Source: Chaenocephalus aceratus (Eukaryota > Chordata > Actinopteri > Perciformes > Channichthyidae). Taken from it: a stretch of DNA of 64,000 nt. Under the pieces are notes generated by a model. That model saw nothing but the letters and a program-made list of their open reading frames with translations, was not told the origin of the DNA and made no database searches. The stretch spans positions 8,785,456 to 8,849,455 of the forward strand of contig CM043792.1 of assembly GCA_023974075.1 (NCBI GenBank), read 5' to 3'. Below, piece by piece: positions 50,553-62,455 of this stretch. Positions within the stretch are counted from its first letter, which is position 1; every line of letters begins with the position of its first letter. Made by a program: the position numbers and the translations under genes.

Positions 50553-50645
50553 GCCTTGATTGGTTCATTTGTTTGTGTTATTGTGTGACTTCGGTGAAAA
50601 TCAACAAAACACCAAAGTCACACAATAACATAAACCAATCAAGGC
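50553..50645. repeat. Long imperfect hairpin
   Basis: The left arm ccttgattggttcatttg...gttattgtgtgactt and the right arm aagtcacacaataacataaa...ccaatcaagg are reverse complements over about 35 bases with one short gap. A loop of about 20 bases separates them. Confidence 0.85.
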
Positions 50646-51627
50646 TGTATGAGAGCGGTGAGACTTTTATAAATAGTATAAACTTACACTTTTAGGATGT
50701 TAAAATATGTTTCCCGCTGCTACTCCTTTCTGCTTTTCCAAGCTGGCGGCGTGTAACCCGCCTCTCCTGTATTTAACACACTTTGGAATACGGAAAAGTA
50801 CCTCATACCACCCCACTTTAACAAATCTGAACTTTAAAATGTGTGTGTTGGTGTTTTTGAGTGAACTCCATGTGCAGCTGGAGGTGGGTGGAGCAGCAGG
50901 GTGTGTCGGCACGCGTTAGTGGTCGCCTCCAGCTGCTCTGTTTATAGCCACTGAGCTTTCCACTAGCCCAGCACTTTCCACTCCTCCTCAGCACAGTGCA
51001 GCCTCTGTGGCCCCCTGAGGCCCCGATTCAAATAAAGACACAGCTGTATATATTGGTGCATGAAGTTTAAATGTGAAAGTAATTAAAGTGTGAACAAGGT
51101 GCTGAGCGTGAGGCTCCCCTGCAGCTTTCTAACATAAAACATATTTTAAGAGTGTATGTTCACCCTGCAGGATTTTAATGCTCAGGTCCGGAATGATGCT
51201 AACGTTAAATACCTTTACTCATTCACTCAAGTACTCATATGAGCTCTTTTATTGCTACTATACACTTATACACCCATTTTAAAAGCCATCTATAATATAT
51301 ATGAGTCCAGCATATATGAGATATTGGCTTTATCCGATGGAAGGTAGTGAAATGCAGAATTGTGAAGGAATAGCTCTAGATTGAAAGCCTGATATAACAT
51401 ACATTCTTTTGATTCTATGTTGTAATGGCCGTGGCATAAAAAGAAAAAGGTTTTATGGCATATTATATATAAACACAGCCAAAATGATAATAAGTTATCA
51501 TGATCTTTGTTTTTGTATTCTACATTTCCTGTTTTATTTTTTAAATCAGTTTTCCCTTTGTGTCTGGTCTTGTTTTACTTCCTGTCTAGGTGTTTTCCCG
51601 CCTGTTCCTGATAGTGTTCACCTGCTG

Positions 51628-51650
51628 CCCCCCCCCCCCCCCCCCCCCCC
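51628..51650. repeat. Poly-C tract
   Basis: An uninterrupted run of 23 C. Confidence 0.9.
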
Positions 51651-51852
51651 TCCAGCTGGGTCTTATCTCCGTGATTAGGCTTGTGTGACTAAAGGCCTGA
51701 TTTTGTACATGTTCAGGCGTTCTTTGTTTATCAGCTTTTGCTTTTAAACTTCAAAGTTAACTCTGCCCGCCATCTTATTTTTGAATGCTCCTGGGTCCAA
51801 CTTCCTGACAAGTATTGCCCTGGGTAATACACAGTGCGTGAGTAAAATTAGG

Positions 51853-51853
<1 letters not shown>

Positions 51854-51915
<62 letters not shown>

Positions 51916-51925
51916 CACACACACA
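51854..51925. repeat. CA microsatellite
   Basis: About 35 CA units with one CG interruption, beside the 3' end of LINE copy 2. Confidence 0.95.
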
Positions 51926-51963
51926 AAACAGTCAAAGGTTGTGTTGAGGTCTTCTTTGTTTAT

Positions 51964-54660
51964 CAATCAATCAATCAATCAATGTTTATTTATATAGCCC
52001 AATATCACAAATGTTACATTTGTCTCAGTGGTCTTCACAGTGTGTACAGAATATCAGTATGACAATACGACACCCTCTGTCCTTAGACCCTCACATCGTA
52101 CAAGGAAAAACTTCCAAAGAAAACCCAGTTTAAAGGGAAAAATGGGAGAAACCTCAGGGAGAGCAACAGAGGAGGGATCCCTCTCCCAGGACGGACAGAC
52201 GTGCAATAGATGCCGTGTGTAAATTGAAAAGATAATACATTTGCAACATAGGTAGTCCAGATGTTTGGGAATGCATGTGTGTATAATAGGAAGATGAATC
52301 CACGAGGATATCCATCCAGGACCTATGATCCAGGACCACAGCCACGACTCAAGATCCAGCGCTCGCGATCCAGGACACAGGACCGCAGGATCATCCATGA
52401 CTCCGGATCCCAGCGTATATAGACACCAAAAAGAAAGACATTTGGGGAAGCTGGGTTAATCGGAACATGAGTGTACACGGGTATAGACAGAGAGAAGGAA
52501 GAAGTAAGATGTCCCCCGACAAACTAAGCCTATATCAGCAAAACTAGGGGCTGAATCTAATCAGCCCTAACTATAAGCTTTATCAAAAAGGAAGGTCTTA
52601 AGCGCACTCTTAAAAACGGATAGGGTGTCTGCCGCCCGAACACAAACTGGAAGCTGATTCCACAAATGTGGAGCTTGATAAGAAAAGGCTCTGGCTCCCA
52701 TTGTACTTTTAAAGATTCTAGGAACAACCAACAACCCTGCATTCTTGGAACGCAATGCCCTAGTAGGACAGTAGGGTATAATGAGTTCTTTAAGGTAAGA
52801 TGGCGCCTGCCCATTAAGGGCTTTGTAGGCGAGAAGAAGAATTTTAAATTCTATCCTGTGTTCTATAGGGAGCCAGTGTAAGGCAGCCAGAACAGGAGTA
52901 ATGTGGTCCCTTTTCCTAACTCTGGTTAGTACACGAGCCGCAGCATTTTGAATCAGCTGAAGCGACTTGATTGACTTCTTGGTACTCCCTGATAATAAAG
53001 AGTTACAATAATCCAGCCTAGAAGTAACAAATGCATGGACTAGTTTCTCTGCATCGTTTTGAGGCAAGATATGCCTGATTTTTGCAATGTTACGTAGATG
53101 GAAGTAGGCGGTCCTTGAAATTGATTTTATGTGGGCGTTAAAGGATAAATCCTGATCAAATATAACACCAAGATTCCTTACAGTCTCACTGGAGGCCAAA
53201 TTAATGCCATCCATAGTTAGTATGTCTTTAGATAATTTGTTTCGTAGATTCTTCGGGCCAAGTACAATAACTTCAGTTTTGGTCGTGTTTAACATCAAAA
53301 AGTTTAAGGTCATCCACGTTTTTAAGTCCTTAAGGCAGTCTTGAATTTTATTTAGATGATTAATTTCATCAGGCTTGATTGATAAATATAGTTGAGTATC
53401 ATCCGCATAACAATGAAAGTTTACAGAATGATTCCTTATAATATTGCCTAACGGAAGCATATATAATGTGAACAAAATAGGTCCGAGCACTGAGCCCTGT
53501 GGCACTCCATGGCTAACTTTGGTTTGCGTGGAAGATTCATCGTTAACACGTACAAACTGAGAGCGTTCAGATAGATAGGACCTAAACCAGCCTAAAGCAG
53601 TTCCCTGTATGCCAACTAAGTGCTCTAGTCTTTGCAATAGGATATCATGGTCGATAGTATCAAATGCAGCACTAAGATCGAGCAAAACAAGAATAGAGAC
53701 AAGTCCCCTGTCCGAGGCCATTAGAATATCACTTGTGACTTTAACCAGAGCTGTCTCTGTGCTATGATGTGTTCTAAAGCCAGACTGAAAATCTTCAAAT
53801 AAATCATTGTTTTTTAAGTAATCACACAGCTGTTTTGCGACCACTTTCTCAAGAATTTTTGAGAGGAACGGAAGATTAGAAATAGGTCTATAGTTGGCTA
53901 AAACCTCTGGATCGAGGTTGTGCTTTTTAAGAAGCGGTTTTATCACTGCTACTTTGAATGATTGTGGAACATAGCCTGATAATAAAGACATATTCATAAT
54001 ATTTAATAAAGAAGTGCTAATTAATGGAAAAACTTCCTTCAACAGCTTAGTTGGAATTGGGTCTAACATGCACGTTGATGGTTTAGAAGAGAGAATCATT
54101 GAATGTAATTGTTCAAGGTTAATGGCTGAAAAGCATTCTAGTTTACTATCTAGTGTAATATTAGAACTTACGTTTCCGGGAGCTGTTGATAATACTATAC
54201 TGGTCGAAGGCAAGAGGTCATTAATTTTGTTTCTAAGAGTAACAATTTTATCGTTAAAAAAGCACATAAAATCATTACTACTGAGTGCTAAGGGAATAGA
54301 AGGCTCAATCGAGCTGTGGCTCTCTGTCAGCCTGGCTACAGTGCTGAAAAGAAATCTTGCATTATTCTTATTCTCATCTATTAATGAAGAGTAGTAGGCT
54401 GCTCTCGCTTTACGCAGTGCTTTCTTATATTCATTGAGAGTAATATGCCAATTTAAACGAGATTCTTCAAGTTTAGTGGAACGCCATATCCTTTCAAGTT
54501 GTCTAGACTTTTGCTTTATTTTGCGGGTTTCGGCATTATGCCATGGAGCTAATCTATGTTGTTTTATTTTCTTCTTTTTCAAAGGAGCAACAGAGTCTAA
54601 TTTTATTCGCAGCGCATCTATAGCACTATCAACAACATGATCAATTTGGGGTGGTGTACA
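51964..54660 (-). mobile_element. LINE (CR1/L2/Rex1-type), copy 2, 5'-truncated, open RT frame
   Basis: It is flanked by a perfect 7-bp duplication tgtttat (51957-51963 and 54661-54667). The 3' end, at low coordinates, is a run of ATTG units. The 5' end is cut within the region between endonuclease and reverse transcriptase. It shares almost its entire length with copy 1 at 22076-25335, differing by scattered substitutions and indels. It lies in the rasip1-mpv17l intergenic region. Confidence 0.92.
52567..54582 (-). CDS. Non-LTR retrotransposon reverse transcriptase (671-residue open frame)
   Basis: This is the polymerase part of a LINE ORF2, which copies the element's RNA at nicked chromosomal DNA. 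In order: a basic linker ([18 protein letters not shown]), [20 protein letters not shown], motif [12 protein letters not shown], motif [15 protein letters not shown], motif C CYADDTQL with the catalytic Asp pair, the thumb and a C-terminal [15 protein letters not shown]. The endonuclease that normally precedes it is absent through 5' truncation, so the apparent start Met is internal to the parent ORF and this copy cannot move by itself. The long intact frame implies a recent insertion. Confidence 0.93.
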   Translation of the reverse strand: MKKKKIKQHRLAPWHNAETRKIKQKSRQLERIWRSTKLEESRLNWHITLNEYKKALRKARAAYYSSLIDENKNNARFLFSTVARLTESHSSIEPSIPLALSSNDFMCFFNDKIVTLRNKINDLLPSTSIVLSTAPGNVSSNITLDSKLECFSAINLEQLHSMILSSKPSTCMLDPIPTKLLKEVFPLISTSLLNIMNMSLLSGYVPQSFKVAVIKPLLKKHNLDPEVLANYRPISNLPFLSKILEKVVAKQLCDYLKNNDLFEDFQSGFRTHHSTETALVKVTSDILMASDRGLVSILVLLDLSAAFDTIDHDILLQRLEHLVGIQGTALGWFRSYLSERSQFVRVNDESSTQTKVSHGVPQGSVLGPILFTLYMLPLGNIIRNHSVNFHCYADDTQLYLSIKPDEINHLNKIQDCLKDLKTWMTLNFLMLNTTKTEVIVLGPKNLRNKLSKDILTMDGINLASSETVRNLGVIFDQDLSFNAHIKSISRTAYFHLRNIAKIRHILPQNDAEKLVHAFVTSRLDYCNSLLSGSTKKSIKSLQLIQNAAARVLTRVRKRDHITPVLAALHWLPIEHRIEFKILLLAYKALNGQAPSYLKELIIPYCPTRALRSKNAGLLVVPRIFKSTMGARAFSYQAPHLWNQLPVCVRAADTLSVFKSALKTFLFDKAYS

Positions 54661-54670
54661 TGTTTATGTA

Positions 54671-57600
54671 GCTGTTAAAGGAGGTGATCAATGTGATTTA
54701 CTGCTAGTAGCTCAGAATGAAATGTGACTGGTTCAGACATGAAGGTAATGTTGAAAAATAACTTGACAACATGAAGAAGAAGAGATACTGTAGAAACTGT
54801 TTAGGGTTTATTTTACTTCAATATATACCCAACAAATAACTGAAAAGAAACTGACATTTGTGATGAGTATTTGATATTGGCTTGCATAGCTCATAGCTCG
54901 TAGCTCATAGGTTTTGTTTGTGGAGTACAGAGCATCACTCACCACTGCACATGCAGGTGCTACACAAAGGTCAAAGGTCACATGTCTTTGGGTGGCTACC
55001 TGAAAGATGCATTGAGAGAATAAAGGTGGTGAAAGGTGTTAAATTAACACTTGGGAAGCTAAAGTCAAATGCAAAATATACATAATTTCCTTTCTTGGCC
55101 TAGCATTTGATTGTGTGATGGTTACAAAATACAATAAAAATAAATAATAACAAAAAAATAAGTATAAATTGTAAAACACCACATAAAATCCAGACTAAAA
55201 GTCTAAAACCAGGCCTCAGAGTGACAACGTGCGGGAAGAACAGCCGTAATGGTTGTCTGTCCTTCCTGTTCATCTTAGACAAAGAAGGCAGGAAACAGAT
55301 TCACACATTAGGAACGTGAATGAACTACTCACTGCTGCCCCCCCCAGCCCAGTGCTGGAAGCTGGGGGGGGTGGCTGGTCCTGGGACCCGGCCCCTCCCT
55401 GAGATACAGACAGGAAATCCCGTCTGGAAACGAGGAAAGAGTGACTTTGAGGAGAAACAGTCAGGATGCCTCTGAGTCAGAGAGCGCGTGAACATGTTTT
55501 CATATCCTTGAGTGAAAGCTCCAACATGGAAAAAATATTGTTCTCATTTGAAATTTCAAGTGCTTTCAGTTGCCTAGTATCTGACATTTTTAAATAGTTT
55601 ATCACCAATAAAAAAATCATATCAAATTGAAAAGAATACTAAGATCCAGTTAAATATGTGTGTTCCACTAGACCAGTATTGCAATGCTGCATTGATTGGC
55701 TCTTTAAATCAAAAGAGGTGTGTCCTACTCGTCCAGTGTTCTGAAATACTCACTTGGTCATATGACATGGAAGCCATTGAAAAAAACAAAACACTTTTCA
55801 ATAAAGAAATACTTCATTTTCAATAAAATATGTATAGAACCTGCCCTGATAAATACATTAATTTATCAATAATGAATCAAAACATTTCATATATATTATT
55901 CTGAAATGGACCAATCTGCTTAATGAATACTTTTACTTTTGGTTCTTTCAGTATATGTTGATGCTAATACTTTTACACACCTGCTAGTTCTGTAGTTCTG
56001 CCCTCTGCTGGAATATGTCAGCTGGTGCAGGGTGGGAAAAGGCTGAAGTCCAACTCATTTTGAGTGGGACATAATTAAGACTAAAAAACTGAATTTTCCC
56101 TCTGGAATTAATAAACGGTAAAGAAAAATGAGGGCCTTCACTGGAAATGATGAAGCAAACCTTGCCATTTTTATGTATTAATCCTAATGACAAAACATAT
56201 ATATATATATATATATATACGGGAGAAGTCATTATTTGTTTTATTATAATCAAATGTGGACTTATAGATAGAGCATATTAAATAAACATCCCAAACATGA
56301 CCCAAGCAACTGAACTATCATTATCTGCTAGTAACCTTGTAAATGACACTCTATTTTACTTTTTACTAACAAGGATATATGTCTCTATAAAATATTACCT
56401 GGGAGATGATTGGACTATAGGCAAAACCTCCTCTGATGTATTTCAAAAGATACTCTGTTTTCTTGAAACGCACTTCATGTCGGGGGGAAACTGTGTGATT
56501 GAAATATCGTTGCTTGACCTCCAAATATGCATCTTTGACACTTTTGTATTTCACTACTTCTACTTATTATCCAACAAGTGTAGTTACATGTGTCCTACCT
56601 TGGCTAGATTATGTATGATTGTTTTAATGCAATGAAAATGACCTAAATCTAAGGAAATGCTAAAACTGTTCATCAGCTCTTTAATGAGCATCCTTGAAGG
56701 ACATTGGCTGAGAGAGTGAGTGTGAATGTGTGTGCACGGTGACTCGTCAGACAGCATTTGATTTTGAGAAACTACTAGCTCTATCTGCTGTATACGTTCC
56801 AACTGATTTCTGTGTGTGTGACATGTACAAGTGGAATGCTGATAGGTGTGCCTTTTTAAATGTTAACGCTGGCTGAGGCTGACTCCAACAACACAATGAA
56901 CAGTTGTATTGTTTTTTCACACATTAAAAAACCAAACGTCTTTGTTGTTATTCAAAGCTGATGTATATAAGGGCTGCAAACCGTTCAAAGTCAGTTTAAT
57001 CCTGTTATAAGTGTATTTGAAAGGTACAAATGTTCCATAAAATGTTATTAACACACTGGTATTAGAAAAATGATTTCCGATTGATATCTTATATTAATTT
57101 TACTTTGCTTTTGGATAAAAGTCACAGCTTTTCAGCTTTGCTAAAAGACAGATTCAATCTACACAAGATTGAGTTATATGGGAGTGGTTTGGGTAAGTGA
57201 CGTGTTGATAAGGTATCTGCGTTGTTTCAAGTAAGAGGACAGGATTAAAATAGTTAAACTAGGAGACACAACACAAGTGGGATGCACTGATACATAACCC
57301 GAGGCCTTAATGCATTCATATCCTATCGACAAATTCCTCAAAAATACCCATTTACACCTTTAATCTACGTATGAAAGTCTCATATATTTTTCTTCTGTGT
57401 CAAAAGAACAGAAGAACAGATCAATAATCCTTGCTGTGGTTAGTCTTGATTTATCCCGACACACCACATCCTGCTGCCACAAATCTATATCACCAAATGT
57501 TGATTCGTCCCCTGCTTAAAATAGTCCCAAGAAAATGCACCATTTCCTCACTTATTTTTAGCAAAGATATTCAGATTGTATCTGAATCTATTGAGACTGA

Positions 57601-58272
57601 TTTACTGCACATTTGGATGGACACCGATAGCCAGGTTTTCTTTACAAATAGTTGGAAACTTTAAACGAATATCAAAAATAAAATCAGCCAAAGAAAATGC
57701 AAACGATCCTTGTTTCCATTTCCTTCCACTATTTCATTATGAGGACAGTTTCATTGAGATAAACATTTGGAAGACCCATTACAAACCAACACCTTTTCAC
57801 TCACTCACTGCCTTCTTTCATCAGTGCATCCCAAAGTAAATGCCATTTTAAAAATGCACACAAAAATATCAAATAAATGTATATCTTTTTTTATATTGCC
57901 TTGTATTGATTTTAAATAATGACTGTCACAAGTCAGCCGAACACTGTTAACTTGCACACGTGAGGTTGTGTCACTGAGAGAGAAGGCACAGCTAGGATAA
58001 AGCAGTCAAATGGAGCCCTTACATCTGATTTAGGGGCTAGCTGAGTTCTTATATAAAACAGCCACAGTCCTCCATCAAGAAAAACTGCACTAAATCCCGA
58101 AAAAGACAACATTTCCACATTCAGACAAAAAAGGATCAATCTATCTGCAGATTTTAAGTCCATAACAGTCAGTTGTTGTGTACGTTTGTGACGGATAATG
58201 TTTTTTCCAACCAGTATCCTGCACTTTTCAGATAGGTAGGTAAGAAGCATCCCCCTCCTCCTTCTTCTCCCT
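54671..58272. other. Intergenic region between LINE copy 2 and mpv17l
   Basis: No exon or RNA gene recognised. A TA repeat lies at about 56198-56219, and the open frames are short and AT-rich without family signatures. Confidence 0.5.
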
Positions 58273-58488
58273 TTAGTCTTCATCCTGGATACTCTGCTTT
58301 TTCTTGGCCACCCGGGCCTGGCGCATCTTCTGCAGGGTCTCGTGAGGGTCCATGATGAAGGCCAGAGCCACGCTGGCAGTGCCGTCGCCGCTCTGCCGGG
58401 AGAAGCACAGGAAGCTGGCCCAGAGGAAGGCGCAGCAGCCCATGAAGGCCGTCCGCAAGTACAGCGGCATCAGGACGAAGTTCAGGAG
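58273..58488 (-). CDS. mpv17l: mpv17l coding exon 4 and stop
   Basis: The acceptor ttttttgcag precedes 58488. It encodes LLNFVLMPLYLRTAFMGCCA, FLWASFLCFSRQSGDGT and a charged tail ending QSIQDED before TAA at 58275-58273. Confidence 0.94.
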   Translation of the reverse strand, partial: LLNFVLMPLYLRTAFMGCCAFLWASFLCFSRQSGDGTASVALAFIMDPHETLQKMRQARVAKKKQSIQDED

Positions 58489-60496
58489 CTGCAAAAAAGG
58501 GTGGTAAACATGAAGTTACAGATATTCATATACACTGTCGTCATTTTTTTGTTTTCAGTGAACAGCGTACTTTCTTATCAGTTGGAAAAACAGTCAGACA
58601 AAACAAAGCTCTCCAAGGATTTAAAAAAAAATCCATAAACAAGCAAAAATAATAAATAATGTGTCAACATGTGCACCAAATTTGTATTTGCTTTATTATT
58701 TACCTGCATGAATGGCCAGTACATGAGTCCAGTCTGAAAAGGGAAAAAGATTAGAGTATGACCAAATCCATATATGCCATTTTGGAAAAGATATGGGTCT
58801 TAAAGGGACCCTGTTCTGCTTATTTTCAGTTTCATTTTTGTATTGAGTGTCTCTACTGTGACATTTCTCCATGCTTTAATGTTCAAAAAGCTTTTTATTT
58901 CTCCCATACTGCCTGTGCTGTGCGTTTCAGGCAGGGGGGGGTAGAGAAACTCCCTTCTGGACACTATTAACTAATGATACGTTGACATTTACCAGGATCG
59001 TGAACCATTAATCCAGCAGCATTACACATGATTTATATTTGGCATGATATCAGCTGCTGAAACTCACTGACTTTTTTAATCCCAATTATTGCCCAGCTTG
59101 CTCTCGGGCTACGTGTCCACTGCGCAAAAGCGGCAGCAAGCACAATCTGGGTTAATCTGTTTGAGCAGCAGCAGCAGCAGCATGGGGAGGGAAGGTGACT
59201 TTCCTCTGCTGGATGCTGCTGAGGCCTTACCTTCCAGGTGTTGAAGAACTTGTCTCTCCAGTCTTCAAAGATGTCCTCCTTACCCTCCAAGATGCTCACC
59301 CCTGTAGGAGAGAGGAGACTTTTAGGTCCAGTTTGAGTTGATTTAAAAACTTGTGTAAGGACCATGATGGATTACTAAATGGGCATTCCGGGCAAAGGCA
59401 CAGGGGCCCAAAGTGTCAGGGCCTGACTTACAAAATGTTGTTGAAAAATAATCAAACAACTATGAATGATTAAAAATGTCTACAAAAGATAAATAAAATA
59501 ACTTTATAGGTGCAAATCAACCACATTAAGACGGTAAATGACTGAAAATGGACTCAAATTGACGAAAAGTATATTCACATAAGGACTTTTCACGAAAGAA
59601 GATGCAAAACCACCATGAAGGACGCAAAACAATCACGTGCAAAACACACACAAAACAAGCAAACTATACTACATATAAACTTGCCCCACAAAGATGCCAA
59701 AAAGATTCTAAATGAATAATGATAAATACAAAACCACCACACAAACATTCAAAACATCTACAAGTAGACACAAGACCACCAAAGACAGATGTTAATTTAC
59801 TAAAAATAGACTTTTTAAGTTTGGGTGTCTTGTTTCGAAGGAAAGAGGGAGGGTGAGGGGTCCTACATTTTTGAGCCCAGGGGACTAAACTCTCAAAATA
59901 CGTCCCTGACTCACCCGGCATGATATTTGACTGAGGGATGACCTTCACAAGAAACCTCATTAAACCTTACTTTTGTGTTTCTTTGTTATGATTGCATGCT
60001 ATTTCATATTGAATCAGCCTGAGGGCATGTTGTTGAAGCAAATATTCTGAACATGTGTACAAATGTCCCTGCTCTGTAGTTTGACATGAATCGTTTTAGA
60101 GATATTAGGAGTTAGTTATGTGCACGTGAATTGACAAAGCCCTTAATTGTCTTCACATTAGATTGGATTCACCATCAGGCTGTTTTACCTGTGTAGAAGG
60201 CACTGGTGGCCAAAGGCGACGCGAAGCTCTGGTCCAGCAGGAGTTTGCGTAAAACCATTCCAGCGGACTTCCCGGGGAACCGTCTCTCCAGGGCTCGCAG
60301 CCAGAAGTAATTAAAGTTCCCATGGAAACTGATTGCTACAATAGCCCACGTTGCGAGTGTGTTTCCAGTCAATGTTATCCTCTTGAGCTACGAGCTGATG
60401 GACCAGGTCACCGCCGGCGAACAGGCACCCATACAGAGTGACATTGGCCAACCAGGGAAACCTTTTGGCGGCCTCTTTGAGCACTACCCTCCTCAT
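58273..60496 (-). CDS. mpv17l: Mpv17-like protein (4 exons)
   Basis: MPV17L is a small integral membrane protein of the Mpv17/PMP22 family, linked to peroxisomes or mitochondria and to reactive-oxygen metabolism. Exons 60496-60189, 59301-59231, 58733-58704 and 58488-58273 give 207 residues after correction of one base (human 196). Family features: FPWLANVTLYGCLFAGGDLV (first membrane helix), FHGNFNYFWLRALERRFPG, DQSFASPL, ILEGKEDIFEDWRDKFFNTW, TGLMYWPFMQLLNFVLMPLY and WASFLCFSRQSGDGT, all colinear with human MPV17L. It ends in a basic tail (KMRQARVAKKKQS). All introns have GT-AG ends and the phases close. An extra G in exon 1 breaks the frame. It is tail to tail with rasip1. Confidence 0.93.
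58704..58733 (-). CDS. mpv17l: mpv17l coding exon 3 (30 nt)
   Basis: A very short exon between ttttcag and gtaaat encoding TGLMYWPFMQ (human SGLMYWPFVQ). It is in phase 0 on both sides. Confidence 0.92.
58800..58965. repeat. Dispersed repeat, copy C
   Basis: It contains aaagggaccctgttctgc, gtgtctctactgtgacat and ctttaatgttcaaaaagc, shared with the copies at 36218 and 50043. It lies in mpv17l intron 2. Confidence 0.6.
59165..59182. repeat. CAG trinucleotide run
   Basis: Six CAG units in mpv17l intron 2, about 50 bases from exon 2. Confidence 0.8.
59231..59301 (-). CDS. mpv17l: mpv17l coding exon 2
   Basis: The acceptor tcctacag precedes 59301. It encodes (G)VSILEGKEDIFEDWRDKF and FNTWK, matching human ILQGKDDIFLDLKQKFWNTY. 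The donor gtaagg begins at 59230. Confidence 0.93.
60189..60496 (-). CDS. mpv17l: mpv17l coding exon 1 (frameshift)
   Basis: ATG at 60496 (A at -3) opens MRRVVLKEAAKRFPWLANVT. The frame breaks at 60345-60347, where GGG on the minus strand should be GG. The next frame gives AIVAISFHGNFNYFWLRALE. The donor gtaaaa begins at 60188, phase 1. Confidence 0.9.
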
Positions 60497-61498
60497 ATTG
60501 GCACCACTGAAGGGACGCTGTGGCTCCTAAATTGACGCTGTGAGGTCCTTGAATATTTTTTCAGCCATCAAAACGTAGGCATAGCGGTTAAACTGGTCTC
60601 ACCACGGCCGGATGTCAGTCTGCTGGCCGGCACGACGCTATCCATTTGTGCGCAATAATTAGAGAGGGATTAAAAGGCTCCACTGGCTGCGGCAATATCA
60701 CACATTACCGCTTCTCAAATGAGTAATGAGAAATACACACTCATATGCGTAAAACCTGCCATGGCTCTAGTTGGTCACTTGGAAAGTCTTTGAAGTAGCG
60801 CGTCCTCGAATTACGCATGCGTAAAATCCATCAATCCACCATATCCTTATATAAAGGAGACACGGAAGAAACATCTCAAGAGGAACAATAATATAAATCT
60901 AGATATTTCTGTCTGCTTTCACTCTCAGTGAATCAGGTGCCTGTCAAACAAGTCCTGCCGGTCGAGCTCTAATCTGAGGGATTGTCCCGGGACGCTCAGA
61001 CGTATAGCCTCAATGACCGTGTACGTAACTACGTCACACAGCATTAGTTGCTGTGCAGTGATCTGCGGTAAGAAACTGTAATTACAGTTAAGAAGCAGCT
61101 GGGCCATACTACTTTGACCTAACATTGAACTTTGACCCTGTTGCTCATGTATGTGCTGGGCAAAGGAATGTGCGTAAGAATAGCCAGAAAGGCACGCTGG
61201 CCCGCATACTGAAAAGGTGTTGGTATTTTTGGCTACATAATGTTCTTTAAATGCATGCCTTATAGTATTGGAATACAAGTATTGGAACGCAAGTGTAAGT
61301 GAATATCCCTATTTTTACTATGATAATCATAATATCCATCTATTTAAGCACACCATTCTGTATAAAATGATATGTTTCAAATATAAAAACTCATTCAATT
61401 GAGACTTTATTTGCCTATCTTCGGATCTTTCAACATCCTCTACTGGTTATTAGGTTAAACATAATTACAAAAAGGAATACATTAATTAAACATGATAC
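60497..61498. other. Upstream region of mpv17l
   Basis: Presumed promoter and 5' UTR sequence. A 117-residue open frame at 60925-61278 on the minus strand has no recognisable family or splice context and is not called. Nothing else is seen. Confidence 0.45.
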
Positions 61499-61506
61499 AT
61501 GTATTC

Positions 61507-62447
61507 AAAGGTGGGAGAAGTACTCCGATGTTGTACTTGAGTAAAAGTAGAAGTACCAGAGTGTAGGAATACTCTGTTACAAGTAAAAGTCATGCATTCA
61601 AAATGTTACTCAAGTAAAAGTACAAAAAGGTATTAGCATCAAAAATATACTCAAAGTACTAACAGTAAAGTGCCCATTATGCAGATTGGTCCATTTTAGA
61701 ATAATATATGATATGTTTTGATTATAATTATTTGATGCATTAAAGTGTTATCAAAGCTGGTAAAGGGTGCAGCTAGTTTTAATGACTAGTGAATGAATAC
61801 TGCAGGGTAGCTTGTGAACTCAGGTGGAACTAAAGTCTGATTTAAGACTTGATTATATTTCCCATCATTCATCCACATCTGTAAAGTAAGTAAAGGGACA
61901 AATATATGTAGTGAGTAAAAGTTCACTAGTTTACCCCTGAATTGTAGTGGAGTAGAAGAACAAAGTAGCATAATATGGAATACTCAAGGTAAAGAATAAG
62001 TATCTCAAAATTGTACTTAAGTACAGTACTTGATTAAAGGTGGGTAGGTACGTTTCAGAAACCGGCTCGAGATACACTTTTGTTTATATTCCATGGAATG
62101 CTCTTAACATCCCGATAGCGATGAATATCTTAAGTGCTTTGACAAAAAATCCATACAAAAATGTCATCTGTAGAAGCCGTAATACTGTAAAAAGTACAAC
62201 CAATCCGTTTAGCCGGCCCGGCTAAAATAACTGGATGGCCTACCTGCCTGTCAGCCTTCCATCGGTGCACACATTTATCTCGTGCCCTCATTGGTCATGT
62301 GCGCCAATGACCTGTGTGTTGGAGGAGGGGCTCTATAAGGAAGTGGCAGATTTTCTTCGGTTGTGTATTTTCAAATTCTAGCGATCTCGAGCCGGTTTCT
62401 CAAATTTACCTACCCCACGTTTAAACTCTAGTTACTTCCCACCTCTG
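61507..62447. mobile_element. hAT-like element (AGGTGGG/CCCACCT ends) carrying a nested MITE
   Basis: It begins aaaggtgggagaagtactc and ends acttcccacctctg. A perfect 8-bp duplication atgtattc flanks it (61499-61506 and 62448-62455). The interior is rich in agtaaaagtac phrases. A separate element sits inside at 62038-62420. Confidence 0.8.
62038..62420. mobile_element. MITE in TTAA with about 33-bp terminal inverted repeats
   Basis: It is flanked by TTAA (62034-62037 and 62421-62424). The ends ggtgggtaggta...agaaaccggctcgagat and gatctcgagccggtttct...tacctaccccacg are inverted. It is 383 bp. The TTAA target suggests piggyBac mobilisation. Confidence 0.85.
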
Positions 62448-62455
62448 ATGTATTC

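Noticed and set aside
51520..51720. Possible second LTR, since phrases such as cctgatagtgttcacctgct resemble the solo LTR at 42281 read in reverse
   Set aside because: No TG/CA termini or target duplication could be found around it.
60925..61278. 117-codon minus-strand frame upstream of mpv17l
   Set aside because: No recognisable domain, no supporting splice sites or neighbours; a chance frame is the simpler explanation.
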